NCBI GenBank assembly: GCA_027604005.1
Contig: JADGJT010000240.1
Span: 1 to 33,882 of the forward strand
Direction of reading: 5' to 3'
DNA length: 33,882 nt
From: Dinochytrium kinnereticum
Taxonomy: Eukaryota; Chytridiomycota; Chytridiomycetes; Chytridiales; Chytridiaceae
In this document: one piece after another, positions 1-9,512 of the stretch
Layout of the letters: each line of letters begins with the position of its first letter
Numbering within the stretch: position 1 is the stretch's first letter
The notes under the pieces: model-generated
What the model saw: the letters and a program-made list of their open reading frames with translations, nothing else
Database searches by the model: none
Told to the model about the DNA's origin: nothing
Program-made: the position numbers and the translations under genes

Positions 1-832
1 GTTCTTATCCCCTTGATTGGGGGTATGCCGATCGCCTTCATCTCTGACTGGCACACTTGCCAATCACTGGCGGATACGCGTGTCGTACGCGTCTCGCCCG
101 ATTCCGTCATTCCCCATCATTCGGGGGGTCGAATCACAACACAGGAGTAGGCAGGACGGCGAACTGAGGATTTTTGTGGGACAACTTCTCTCATCGTTTA
201 TTTGTTAGTTGATGTTACGATAAATAATATAATAAATACAATACATACAAGAATAACACAACTACAACTAAACGACAAGTATAAACAATGTAAACACAAT
301 CCCCCTATATACACGATGGTTCTCCATCATAAGATAAAAACCTGAGGATAAAAACTATATACAAAAACCTTAGGAAAGATACTTAAGAATGGGAATTGCC
401 CGGATGAACTCAACGGTATAACCGTAGTTTATAGCCAAGGGCAATATATCCACGATGAATGTATTGAGGAATATAGCATCTCTAATTTCTTAAATATGCT
501 CTGTGAAATATTGAAACTAATGAAATCTTTCACAATTCTGTTTTTATTTTCAATATCATGGCCAACTGATCCTGCGTGCTCTTGCAGACTGTCAAGATTG
601 CATAGTTATTTGAAGCCGCGAGAAAATGACTGGGCCTATCAGACCACCTCTATGACTTGTGTCTTTTCGTGATATACACCGATGGATTGAAAGCAAAAGA
701 ACAATAGCCCGGAAAACTGTTGACGCACGTGTTCAAGGAAAATCATCCAGCAGGCCAGTATCCTCACGTTATCCGATAAGCACTCAAGTTGTCGATATTT
801 TATTGTTATGCCAAACGATTGAGCAAAACAAC
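1..832. other. AT-rich stretch with no recognisable gene
   Basis: The first 200 bases have mixed composition; from about 200 to 640 the sequence is strongly AT-rich. The short open frames here have no family motifs and no splice-consistent continuation. I see no tRNA, gene fragment or long repeat. The part next to 833 would be the 3' flank of the broken gene that follows on the minus strand. Confidence 0.5.
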
Positions 833-1737
833 TCAGGAAGCCGTAGATGGAGGTGGGGTACACGCCTCATGACAACATTTCACAATGTAATGCACAATGC
901 GGTACACCTGCAAAACCTGCAATTCGTCATAAGAACGTAGGTCCATATAAAATGGACCACTTTGCCACAGAAAGCCATCTTCATCGATATAAAGGAACTG
1001 CCATTGTTTTGCATTCGAGAAAATTCCCCAGACGCTCTTGCTGACGTTGCCCGCATCCACGTGAGTCTTGTAAAAAGAGGCGGCCTCTGCAACACATGGC
1101 CACAGATCTTCTTCACCGATGCTCGTCTTTGCTTGCACAGCCACCAGATGAACGTCGCGAGGAATGGTGTTGTCAAGTATGTCCATTCCTTTCCCAAATC
1201 CAACTGCGTAACCTGTTCTTCCAGTGAGCTTGCGTTTCTTCGGACCGTTTGTTTCCACCACCGTCACTTCCAGCTCCGGGAAGATACGCAGGGCTTCGTC
1301 AAATTCAGGTCGAAGAATGATGTCACTGAGAAAAAGGTTGAGAAAAATGCGACGACTGGCTTCATTTAGCTGATGGAAAGCTTTTCCGACTCTTTCAAAG
1401 GCTGCCTTGAATTCAGGTCCTGGGAGAACAGTTTCGTCAATCACATAACCGGTCCACTTTCGATAGGTGGTATTGACTCCGGTGACTGCTTGAATCTATT
1501 CGTGGTCCGCCTAGGAGACCGATTTGGATTCGGGAGGTTCTTTGATGGCGAGCTTAATGAGTGCAAGGTAGTCTTTCCTGTGCTCCCTGGCCTCAGCTAG
1601 ACCATCTCAAGACGGGCCAATTCCTCTTGCTCATCTGAGGTGAGTACCTGCTTTCGTTCCACTTTCTTCACCGCAGCTCGTTGGTCGATGAGGTCCTTGA
1701 TTTCCTGTTCGACGGCAGCCAGTAGTTGATAATCCAT
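833..1737 (-). pseudogene. broken PD-(D/E)XK nuclease-like gene
   Basis: Reading the minus strand from the ATG at 1737, a charged N-terminal helix (MDYQLLAAVEQEIKDLIDQR) runs to a stop near 1600. The frame resumes one base over as DGLAEAREHRKDYLALIK, which fits a 1-nt deletion in the GAGAT at about 1604-1608. That second frame then crosses two TAG codons (1511-1513 and 1496-1498) and stays open to 833. The C-terminal 200 residues resemble a restriction-endonuclease-like fold: a GRTGYAVG strand, a VQAKTS strand, a helix with CVAEAASFYK, then VWGIFSNAKQWQFLYID. Families of this shape usually carry D in the first strand and E-x-K in the second. Here G and Q stand at those places, so the metal site looks lost. 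The fold assignment is inference by pattern only. I call it a pseudogene rather than a spliced gene because the only GT-AG gap that removes the stops is 24 nt. Confidence 0.5.
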
Positions 1738-2050
1738 TTTGTTGTATTTTTGACTGAGACGCAATATCCAACACGTGATACAAAAATTATAATATTAATG
1801 TCATAAACAACAACTCGCAGTTATTATTCGTGGGTCTCAATATTATGAAGTGTAATAGTGGGTCGTTTTATAGCTCCGAATATTCATTTCACGCTTTGGC
1901 CTGCTGGCTTTTGCTGTCGCAGAAGATCTTCTGCGGTATACTTATTTGAATTAGTTGAACGGAAAAGGGAAAGGCAAAAAATGAAAGACGCAAGGTAGAC
2001 AGATCTTGCAGAGCACATAAGCTTCCTTTGCCTTTAGTAGCCCTATCACC
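1738..2050. other. intergenic, no feature seen
   Basis: AT-rich gap between the 5' end of the broken minus-strand gene and the 3' end of the coiled-coil gene. It would hold the promoter of the former and the 3' UTR of the latter. I see no gene or repeat in it. Confidence 0.5.
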
Positions 2051-4483
2051 TCATACCTGTAAACCTCTTGGTCGCTGCAATTCATTATCAAAGTTTGCTG
2101 ACTTCCTATCCAAAGCCACAGTAGCCCACTGTTCGAGGGCACGATTAATCAGCATCTTTGCTTGGGTTAAATCTTCCAATGAACGGGATAACTTGGAAGC
2201 CTCTTCCTCAGCAGACTTCTTCTGCTCCTTAACCTCCAGTAACCTCTTAGTCAAATTCTCAATCTCGTTCTTTAGGTCATTATTTTCAAAAGACACTGCC
2301 CTAAGGTTCAATATCTGGCCGGTACAGAACGATAATTTACGTCGAAATTCGGCCGCTTGCTCTTTCTTCTCTGAATTAAACTGGGATAGTCTCGCGTCAC
2401 TTTTTCGAAGGTCCTCTTCAAGGCGAGATATCTTTAATTTTGTCTCGACGGCAGTTGAACGGTGTTTTGTAAGTTCGGTCTCGAGCCCCTGAATCTGGAA
2501 TCCCATCACAGCCTTAACATCTTTAATGTGACTGTCAAGTTGCTTGATCTTGGCCTCTCTCTCGGATATATTCGACGTTAAAATTCCAATCTTGTCAACG
2601 CTTAATTTGAGCTTTCTCTCCTTTTCTTCATTCTCTTTCTTAAGGTCCAACATCTCAGATTTGATGGTCTTCATTTTCATCTCGTTATCTAAAACGACTG
2701 ATTCTAAATCCGTAATAGCATCTTTCGCTTGGTTTATGCTCAACTCCTTATCGGCAACCAGCCTCAGCAGGTTGGTGTTTTCTTCCATCAATCTCTTCTC
2801 CTTCTTTTCGTTACATCTTGCAAGTCTGTCTATATAGCTCTCTTTCCCTTTTATCGTCGACTCAGCGTCCTCAACTATCTTTGAAAGACGAGCATTCTCG
2901 GATTCGTAAGAATCTATCTTCAACTTGCTCTCCGAGACCTGCTTTTGTAGACTTTGAACTTGTTCCACCTTCTGCTTGACCTTTGAATTATTCTCCAAAA
3001 TCTTTTTCTTCAGGCTAGAGATTTCCTCTACGTTCCGAATAGCTTTCGTCCTATTCGCTTCCAGTGTCGTTTGCATCGTTTCATGCTCTTTCCACGTTTG
3101 GCCTAATTTCTCTTTGCACTCGTCTATGGTCTTCTTGAGCGATGTAATCTCCTTTGCATTTCGCCTTATTTCTTCTTCGTAATCAGCTGCTTGCTTACTC
3201 TGCGCCGAAACGAGATCCTCGCTCTTCTTCAATTTCTCTTTGAACTCTGATATTGAACTTTGCAAAGTCATGATTTCATTTAAATTCTGCTGTGCTTCCT
3301 CTTCTTGATGATCTCCCGTCTCCCTCAACTGTAAAATCGTATATGCGTTCTGTTTCATCTTCTCCTCGTTATCTAGTTTGGTACTCCGCAATGACATCAT
3401 CTCGTTTGAACACTCTCTTATTTTATCCTTATACTCAGCCTCGCTTTTCTGCATTGAATCAATCTTCTCTGTGCTTTGCTTGATCATTTCAGTATTGTCG
3501 TTTATCTTTTGTTTTAGTCTTGAGATTTCCGCCTCGCTCTCCTTAAGTTTCGTGTTATAATCAATGTTCTCTTGTAAACACACCAGAAAGTCTTTCTCTT
3601 GCTGGGCGCATATCTCCTCCAAATATTTAATCTGCCCCTCTCTTTCGTGCACAATACTTTGAAGTCTTTCAATTTCCGCCGTCGAAGTTGACTGAAGACT
3701 CTTTACAGATTCCCTCAATTTCTTGACTTCATTCTTTTGCGTATGAGTTTGATCCAAATATTTGGGGTCAAGTGCTTCAAACGTTCTCATCTGCTCCTCC
3801 ATCTTTGGTGTAAGTGATTCAATCTTTTTACTCTGATATTGCATCGGCTCCGCGTCTGACGGCTTCTGCAGCTTATCATTCGTGGGCATCGTCAGGGAGA
3901 TCGATTTTCGCATCTCTGTTTCTATATGGCCCTGAAGTTCAACCATCGTCCGCTTATCCACTTCCAGCTGCGCTAGCACATCATTTACTCCAAAAATCAT
4001 GTCCTTATCCTTCTTTTCAGCGTCATCAATATCCACATCCAACTTCTGAGTCTCCATATCTACCCCATTCCCCTCATTTCTGAGAGATCTCTCATGAAGT
4101 TTGCTGGAATCACTGCCGCCAGGTATCGCATCGGTTGTCTCGAGATTCTTGGGGGCAGCAGGAGCATTCGTCTTGGTAGGGATACCTTGATAAGTCGAAT
4201 CGGGCCCCTGGATACCTCGCTCTGCAGCGATGCTTATTGAAGCTGATGGGCTGACTTCAACGGGGCGATCGTCCTGCTCGTGGTTGATGGGCCCTGATGA
4301 TTTGTTGAGAGCGTGCTTGGATTTCAGCCTCTTCTTATTGCTATCCGGAGACCCGATACATGCCTCGCGTGCTGTTCGTCTGGAAGACTTTGAGCAGGAA
4401 GGGAAATTCATGTCGCTCGATGCGTCGACTCGCTGCGGGTGCCGTTGGGGTGCCGTCCTGTTGAACTCCTCTGCTTGGTCCAT
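2051..4483 (-). CDS. long coiled-coil protein with six-heptad repeats
   Basis: An uninterrupted 810-residue frame starting at the ATG at 4483. Residues 1-160 are disordered, Ser/Pro/Asp-rich, with basic patches (SSRRTAR near 33; KKRLKSK near 50) that could be nuclear localisation signals. From about 245 to 790 the protein is almost pure coiled coil, rich in E, K, L and S with few prolines. Residues 314-523 are five consecutive copies of a unit of about 42 residues with the shared pattern NEI-sLk-(x)9-Kl. The C terminus (about 735-800) matches the end of the neighbouring coiled-coil protein in order and spacing: LTKRLLEVKEQKK here against LTERLLVAEEKSE there. I do not recognise a named family. 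Nuclear filament or scaffold proteins of the TPR/Mlp or SMC-like type are possible but unproven. Coding is supported by length, codon periodicity and coherent composition. There is no intron, unlike most neighbours. Confidence 0.85.
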   Translation of the reverse strand: MDQAEEFNRTAPQRHPQRVDASSDMNFPSCSKSSRRTAREACIGSPDSNKKRLKSKHALNKSSGPINHEQDDRPVEVSPSASISIAAERGIQGPDSTYQGIPTKTNAPAAPKNLETTDAIPGGSDSSKLHERSLRNEGNGVDMETQKLDVDIDDAEKKDKDMIFGVNDVLAQLEVDKRTMVELQGHIETEMRKSISLTMPTNDKLQKPSDAEPMQYQSKKIESLTPKMEEQMRTFEALDPKYLDQTHTQKNEVKKLRESVKSLQSTSTAEIERLQSIVHEREGQIKYLEEICAQQEKDFLVCLQENIDYNTKLKESEAEISRLKQKINDNTEMIKQSTEKIDSMQKSEAEYKDKIRECSNEMMSLRSTKLDNEEKMKQNAYTILQLRETGDHQEEEAQQNLNEIMTLQSSISEFKEKLKKSEDLVSAQSKQAADYEEEIRRNAKEITSLKKTIDECKEKLGQTWKEHETMQTTLEANRTKAIRNVEEISSLKKKILENNSKVKQKVEQVQSLQKQVSESKLKIDSYESENARLSKIVEDAESTIKGKESYIDRLARCNEKKEKRLMEENTNLLRLVADKELSINQAKDAITDLESVVLDNEMKMKTIKSEMLDLKKENEEKERKLKLSVDKIGILTSNISEREAKIKQLDSHIKDVKAVMGFQIQGLETELTKHRSTAVETKLKISRLEEDLRKSDARLSQFNSEKKEQAAEFRRKLSFCTGQILNLRAVSFENNDLKNEIENLTKRLLEVKEQKKSAEEEASKLSRSLEDLTQAKMLINRALEQWATVALDRKSANFDNELQRPRGLQV
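2915..3544 (-). repeat. five tandem coding units of about 42 codons
   Basis: Within the 810-residue coiled-coil protein, residues 314-355, 356-397, 398-439, 440-482 and 483-523 align end to end. Each begins with a basic or polar residue, then a NEI/KEI/EEI-type core followed by a short Leu-Lys segment, and ends in an I or A before the next unit. Forty-two residues are exactly six heptads, so the register of the coil is kept from copy to copy; unit four is one residue longer. The DNA copies have diverged strongly, so this is an old duplication. Confidence 0.7.
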
Positions 4484-5049
4484 CCAGCCAGCAATTTTTT
4501 TTGTTGTTGGTCGGAGTTTCTGACCCTTGTCCGATCATTGTGTTTTGACAGGGTTGTTGGATGCCACTCACAAAATGCGCTTTTCGAGCTCAAGGGAAAC
4601 ATGAGAGATGTAAGTAGCAACAATTATATCATTTATTGCTGTCTTTATAACATTACTTGATGCTCAAATACAACAATCTTGCTCACGTACAAATGCATCC
4701 ACTTAGTTCAAAGATAAAGAAAAAGATGAATATACGCACAGAACACGAAAAAATTAAAAACTCGTTAAGCATTTACTCCACCAGAACGTTCTTAGGGCCT
4801 GCTTTCATCTCTACTGATGTGGTCTTTGCAATTTGGGGTTGTCATGGGGCATCCACTAACCAGATTGTTATCGAGCTAAGCAAAAGATCGACTTCGTTTG
4901 CTCAAGAGTCATTGAAGAGTTTTTCCGGACGATTCAGTGAGACTTGAGATGCGGTAATGGTGCCTGTTAAAGAGTTTAAAGGGCTTTCAAGCATGTCCGG
5001 CTTTTTCAATTGATCTTTCGATGAAGTCGAGGAACCATCCAGAGAAGTC
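4484..5049. other. intergenic between the two coiled-coil genes
   Basis: This gap holds the promoter and 5' UTR of the downstream minus-strand gene (towards 4484) and the 3' UTR of the upstream one (towards 5049). Another frame on the minus strand is open from 5129 to 4902 and overlaps the end of the upstream gene. I see no intron that would join it, so I leave it out. Confidence 0.5.
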
Positions 5050-7395
5050 TTACAGATCAATGGCCTCATTACTTGACGAAGAGTAAATCCTGCCAACACT
5101 CTCCTTTGACTCGGCCTGATACCCAGCATTATGGTTTATATCGACTGGAATTCTTTCAGTCAAGCCGGCCTTTACTAACGTAACCTGTTCCGTGGCCTTC
5201 CTGTTCTCGACAAGACTATCCTCAAGCCGCTTTGCCAATCCTCCAATGCCTTCAAGGTACCCTTCCATTACTTTCTCCAGTCTCGCGACCTCACCAGCTC
5301 TCATTTCACTCTTCTCTTCGGCAACAAGCAACCGTTCCGTTAGGGCTGTAACTTCCCGGTCTCTGGCCTCACGTTCTGAAAGAACTCGCTGCACATACAG
5401 AAGCTGAGGCCAACTCACGCCGTTAAGTTTACTCTGACTTAACTCCCTTATCTTTTTGTCTTTTTCCGTAACGATGGCCTCGAGATATTTGACTCTTTCT
5501 GAGCTTTGCAGAAAGCTCCCTTCAAGGCGGCTTATTGCGGAATCGCTTTCCGTCTTTGCGACTTTTAGTTCCGTTACCAGATGAAGGATTTGGAGCCCGC
5601 TATTTGTTAAAGTTTTCCTCCCCTCTTCCTCTAATTGCTGTATCTTAACCTCGTTCCTCGCTATCGTCTTCTTCAGCTTGGACTCTTTGGTATTGAAAGT
5701 CTTCAAGTTCTCGCCGATAACATGTTGGAGCCGCGCGATCTCAGTAACGCTTTGATCTAAAGCTGCATTCCTCTCAGCCAACAATTCTTTAAGGTTCGAT
5801 ATGCTGCTTTCACCCTTCGTCCGGGTTTCAATGATGAGGTTCTCGAGCCGCTGCGTCTCCTCAACGCTTTCGTCCAAGGCTGCTTTCTTTCTGGCCAGCA
5901 ATTCTTCCAGATTAGAACCTTCATCTGAAATCCCCTTGCTCTTTCCATGCGATGGCGTTTTCGGAATATCAGAATTTGGCAGTGAATTACTACCTTTGGC
6001 CTGTGTTGTGTCCTCACTCTTATAATGCTCACATGTTCTTTTCAAGTGATCAATCATTGCCTCCTTCTCCGCGATCACACTCTCAAGCTGCGCAATATCG
6101 CCCATCCTCTGCTGCATCTCTCCCGAAAGATTAATTGCAGAAGCACCATAATTGATAGCCTTCCTCTGAGCTTCCCTAAGCTGCTCTTGAATGGTAGCGG
6201 CTTCCACATTCATTCGGCGGATATGATCATCCTTCTCGTTCACCCTCTCCCACGCCTTGCTGAGCTTGGTCAATCTCTCTTTACTTATCCTCTCACTGTC
6301 ACTAAGCTTACGTTCAAGAGATACGATCCTATCTTCTGACCATTTGGCCAAGGCAAGATTTCGCTGTTTCTCTTTCTCCACCTCTCTCTGAAATCTACCT
6401 CTCTCTAGCTTGGCTGCCTCCAAATTCTTTGTTACCCTTGCGAAATCGGATGAGAGTTGCTTTTCGTCGGCCTCCATCTCGTCCATCTTCTTTTTTGAGC
6501 GAAGAATCTCAGACTTGTTCATCTCATTCTCTTCCTCACATTTAGCCAAAACCTCTTTCATGGACGCCATCTCCAACAGGTGTTTTTGTCTCTCATACCT
6601 CAACTCTTCAAGAGCAGCATCAGTGGCCATCTTCAACATTTCATTCTCTTTCGCGGACCTGCCGAGCTTTACCTTGAGTTCCTCTACTTCTGTTGTTGTG
6701 AGAGGCCCCGGTTTGAAAGCTCGGCCCATTGTGACGTCCTTCAATCTTGTTTCTTGAAGCAAGGCGAGCTCCTGTATCGTTTTCGTCAAATCCTTCTCAC
6801 ATCGATTCAGCTGGGCTCTCAGTTCGTCATTTTGACGAGCCATGAAATCCACCTCTGGGTGTCTGGGACAGCTGTGGTCCTCAGGCTCTATTTTTACGGC
6901 AATGATAGACCCATGAGCTTCATCCCTCACCCTCTCTGGTCGCCTAGTGGATTCATCATATTCCTGCTTGATACGAGCTTCCTCTGTTTTCATCCTCGTA
7001 GTTGGACCTTCGAGTCTATCTCGCTCATGGATTGCCTGCGTCCCATCGACCCGGGGTATGGCCAAACTCGAGGTACTGACATCTACATTGTACCATCCTG
7101 AACACGGCTCTGCGGCTTCGCTGACCACTGGTACAGCTTCATAGTGTAGTTGAGCAGAGTGCAGGGACGACGACGGCCATCCGGTGGCTTGAGCTGTGAT
7201 GGACTCGTGGTTGCCTTTGTGACGCTTGGACGAACGGTGGTCAGGAGAAAAAGAAAAATATCGAGATCGCTGGGGACTGGAGGTCATGGAAGCCATCTCC
7301 ATGTCGCTCAGGTCATCATCCATCGTTTGGGAAGTCTGCTGTGGGTTGCTGCTTTCAGCTGTGGTTTGGACCGTGGCTGTCAATGGCCCAAGCAT
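5050..7395 (-). CDS. long coiled-coil protein, probable paralogue of the next gene
   Basis: A single open frame. I choose the ATG at 7395 (781 residues, MLGPLTATV). The frame is open up to 7566, but that extension (a hydrophobic start, then a lysine-rich run) reads like 5' UTR; a start at the later MDDDLSDMEM is also possible. The first 230 residues are disordered with a basic SSKRHKG patch and three psi-K-x-E sites (MKTEE, IKQE, VKIEPED), the usual SUMO-attachment pattern. From about 230 to 750 it is a continuous coiled coil. It includes a duplicated segment of 39 residues (NLEELLARKKAALDESVEE, then NLKELLAERNAALDQSVTE). Layout (disordered NLS-like head, long coil, short tail), strand and C-terminal motif match the 810-residue neighbour, which suggests an old tandem duplication. 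No named family is recognised. A nuclear location is inferred from the basic patch and SUMO sites only. Confidence 0.82.
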   Translation of the reverse strand: MLGPLTATVQTTAESSNPQQTSQTMDDDLSDMEMASMTSSPQRSRYFSFSPDHRSSKRHKGNHESITAQATGWPSSSLHSAQLHYEAVPVVSEAAEPCSGWYNVDVSTSSLAIPRVDGTQAIHERDRLEGPTTRMKTEEARIKQEYDESTRRPERVRDEAHGSIIAVKIEPEDHSCPRHPEVDFMARQNDELRAQLNRCEKDLTKTIQELALLQETRLKDVTMGRAFKPGPLTTTEVEELKVKLGRSAKENEMLKMATDAALEELRYERQKHLLEMASMKEVLAKCEEENEMNKSEILRSKKKMDEMEADEKQLSSDFARVTKNLEAAKLERGRFQREVEKEKQRNLALAKWSEDRIVSLERKLSDSERISKERLTKLSKAWERVNEKDDHIRRMNVEAATIQEQLREAQRKAINYGASAINLSGEMQQRMGDIAQLESVIAEKEAMIDHLKRTCEHYKSEDTTQAKGSNSLPNSDIPKTPSHGKSKGISDEGSNLEELLARKKAALDESVEETQRLENLIIETRTKGESSISNLKELLAERNAALDQSVTEIARLQHVIGENLKTFNTKESKLKKTIARNEVKIQQLEEEGRKTLTNSGLQILHLVTELKVAKTESDSAISRLEGSFLQSSERVKYLEAIVTEKDKKIRELSQSKLNGVSWPQLLYVQRVLSEREARDREVTALTERLLVAEEKSEMRAGEVARLEKVMEGYLEGIGGLAKRLEDSLVENRKATEQVTLVKAGLTERIPVDINHNAGYQAESKESVGRIYSSSSNEAIDL

Positions 7396-7749
7396 GTCGG
7401 AGTTTGGAGGCAAATGTTTGCCCTCCCCCACTTGTTTTTTTTCTTTTTTCTGGGCCTTTTTTCGTTCAGCGGGTGCTTGGAACAAGAATCCCACTGACAA
7501 CCAGGGAGGTAAAAGGGAGACTGGAATCAGATGGTGTAAGAAAGGATTTATTTTACATGCATGCAAGGACTGCTTGAATGGCCATCAGGGCTGGAAGGGG
7601 ATGAATAAAGTATCAAATAAAATTAATAAAAAGTAAAAAACCCAAAGACGTTAACGCGTCATCATGGCCAATACTAATAACACAAATCGAAGCACACAGG
7701 ACTGAATAGCATCCAACATAAAAATAATGAAAAGTCTGAAGAAAGTAAA

Positions 7750-8982
7750 CTACTTCCTCTTCGGGGAATTCGTCATGATAAATACTGTGATGATGATAGC
7801 CAGAATAATAACAATGGCAGCGACAATGGCAAAGATGTACCATTGCTTTTTTCTCGCGCCTTCCGCATGCTTGTTGGCTACCGACAGTTGTTCATTCGCC
7901 ATTACAACGTTAACGTAGGTGCTCTCCACTTTCTCTTCAATAAAATCCACAAAGTGTTGTTGTTGCTGCAGGTTTGTTTCATATGTTAATGTTAATTCTT
8001 AAAAAAGAGAGGGAGAGAGCGATGGAAGAGCACGATGCCGCAACGACAATAAAACAAAAATAAAAACAAAAAACAAAAAACAACGGATGAAAACAAGACC
8101 AAATTACGCGAAAAACTCACAGTAATCATCGCGTCCAATTCATTCACGATTTGAGAAAGCTGAACAATCGAATCCAAGATTCTATCCAGCCCCTTCTTCC
8201 TCTCCTCAACATCCCTCAACATTCTTCTCTGAACCCCCAGATTCTGCGTTAAATCCTGCGTCAAAAATGACTCCAAATCCCCTGTATCCACAATCCGTCG
8301 AACCTCCTCCTCAGAAGCATCGGGTCTAACAATCTGAATATGCCTTGCGAATCTTTGGCGAGTGCTTGAGGCTACCTCATTCTCGGTTATTAGATGAAGT
8401 TGCGTCGCTGACCGAAATCGACGGCTGACGTCGGTGAATGTTTTCTGACGAACGTTTGGGTCGCCGCCGCGAGAGGATTTGAGTTGAAGGATGCCGCTGC
8501 GGCCTTCTTGAATGAGAAACTTGCATTCCGCGTTGATGGTGTCGAGTTGTTCCTTCAAACCTGGGTGAGGGCAATTAGGTCTGAGCAAATGTCGTTGAGG
8601 GGGGAGTGGATTCAAAAGGCACAGATTGGGAAGAAAAGCGTTCCAACTTACTGTCTTCAACGCTGGGGATGGTCTCTCCCTCCAAACGCTTATTCAATGC
8701 CTTTGTTGTCTCAGTATGCGCTTCAAGTCTTTGCGCTATGCCACGAATGCTCTCAGCCTTTCTCAGAAAAGCCTCCAGGCCTTCAATTTGCACAGGAGCA
8801 GAAATGGGCGCCAAAGCTGGTGACAGTGAGATGACGGTGTCTGCGGGGGGTTCAGTCGAGCCAAGCTCCTGGTGGGCAATTGTTAGCGCAAAACACGCAG
8901 AAGGTGCTGGTGAGGACGGAGCCTGCATGCATGCATGGGTGAGGGGCCCTACCCTGTATTCTCCAAGTCTGTTTCTGGCCAT
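7750..8982 (-). CDS. plasma-membrane t-SNARE, syntaxin-1/Sso family
   Basis: Four exons, in transcript order 8953-8982, 8652-8868, 8121-8560 and 7750-7965, give 300 residues with all phases matching. Donors are GTAGGG, GTAAGT and GTGAGT. The start MARNRLGEYR is typical of Sso/syntaxin-1 proteins. Residues about 25-150 form the regulatory Habc bundle (AFLRKAESIRGIAQRLEAHT, then LKEQLDTINAECK). The Qa-SNARE helix spans about 195-268. The zero-layer glutamine lies in the ITQQQHFVDFI stretch across the last junction (near 230-232). One C-terminal membrane anchor (271-293, Ile/Val/Ala-rich after KKQW) is followed by a short basic tail. The family sits in the plasma membrane, pairs with a SNAP-25/Sec9-type SNARE and a synaptobrevin, and drives exocytosis. 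The first intron (84 nt) has no in-frame stop. The gene lies head-to-head with the A-T-ANK gene. Confidence 0.9.
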
Positions 8983-9512
8983 TTGCTGGTGTGGGTTGGT
9001 GAGGAGGGAACGCGGTGGTGGTGGTGGTGGTGGTGGTGGTGGTGGTGGGATGCTGACGGCTGCTGGACTTTCAAAAGCTGAATGAAATTTGGCACAGCCG
9101 CTTGTCTGCCCCTCTCAAAACGAACGACAAACGAACGACAAACCATCTATCTGCATGCTGCACACGACGCGTTGCCCATCGGCCGGTCAGTCACCACTCG
9201 CACTCAGCAGCTGTGCGGGAAGGAGGGGCGATGCTACTTCAAGAGCCTGCGATGGAGCCTGCTAACGCCGCCGCGGTTGGATGCGAGATGGGAGGGAGGT
9301 GAGCTGCTTTTACTGCCTTGGGCACTCTCCCATGAACAGCTGCGTGTGGTGTGCTCATGGCCGTTGCAGGGGAAGGGGAGAGGTGAAGGGAAGGGAAGGA
9401 TCATCTCTCACATGCATCGATTGCTGCATTCGCACCGCACTGCGTCGACACCCAGCTTGTCATGGGGCAGAAGGAATTGTCAGTCAATGGAAGAAAAAAA
9501 CCTCCATCCACC
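8983..9512. promoter_or_regulatory. divergent promoter region, syntaxin / A-T-ANK
   Basis: These 530 bases separate the start codons of two divergent genes and must hold both promoters and 5' UTRs. They include the GGT microsatellite just upstream of the syntaxin start and a GA-rich patch around 9370-9400. I see no TATA box that clearly serves either gene. Confidence 0.5.
9014..9049. repeat. (GGT)11 microsatellite
   Basis: Eleven uninterrupted GGT triplets followed by GGG, about 30-65 bp upstream of the syntaxin ATG. On the minus strand it reads as CCA/CAC triplets and is probably in the syntaxin 5' UTR or promoter. A polyhistidine reading of it is an artefact. Confidence 0.95.

Noticed and set aside
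205..640. A possible LTR beginning with TGTTAG/TGTTAC near 206-217 and a TATATA-like box near 305
   Set aside because: I could not find a matching CA end, a target-site duplication, a second LTR or any retroelement protein in the window.
4902..5129. Alternative C-terminal frame for the second coiled-coil protein
   Set aside because: No splice donor and acceptor pair of reasonable length joins it, and the main frame already ends cleanly.
8949..9146. Open frame with a run of histidines on the minus strand
   Set aside because: It is the GGT microsatellite read in the CAC frame, overlapping the syntaxin leader.
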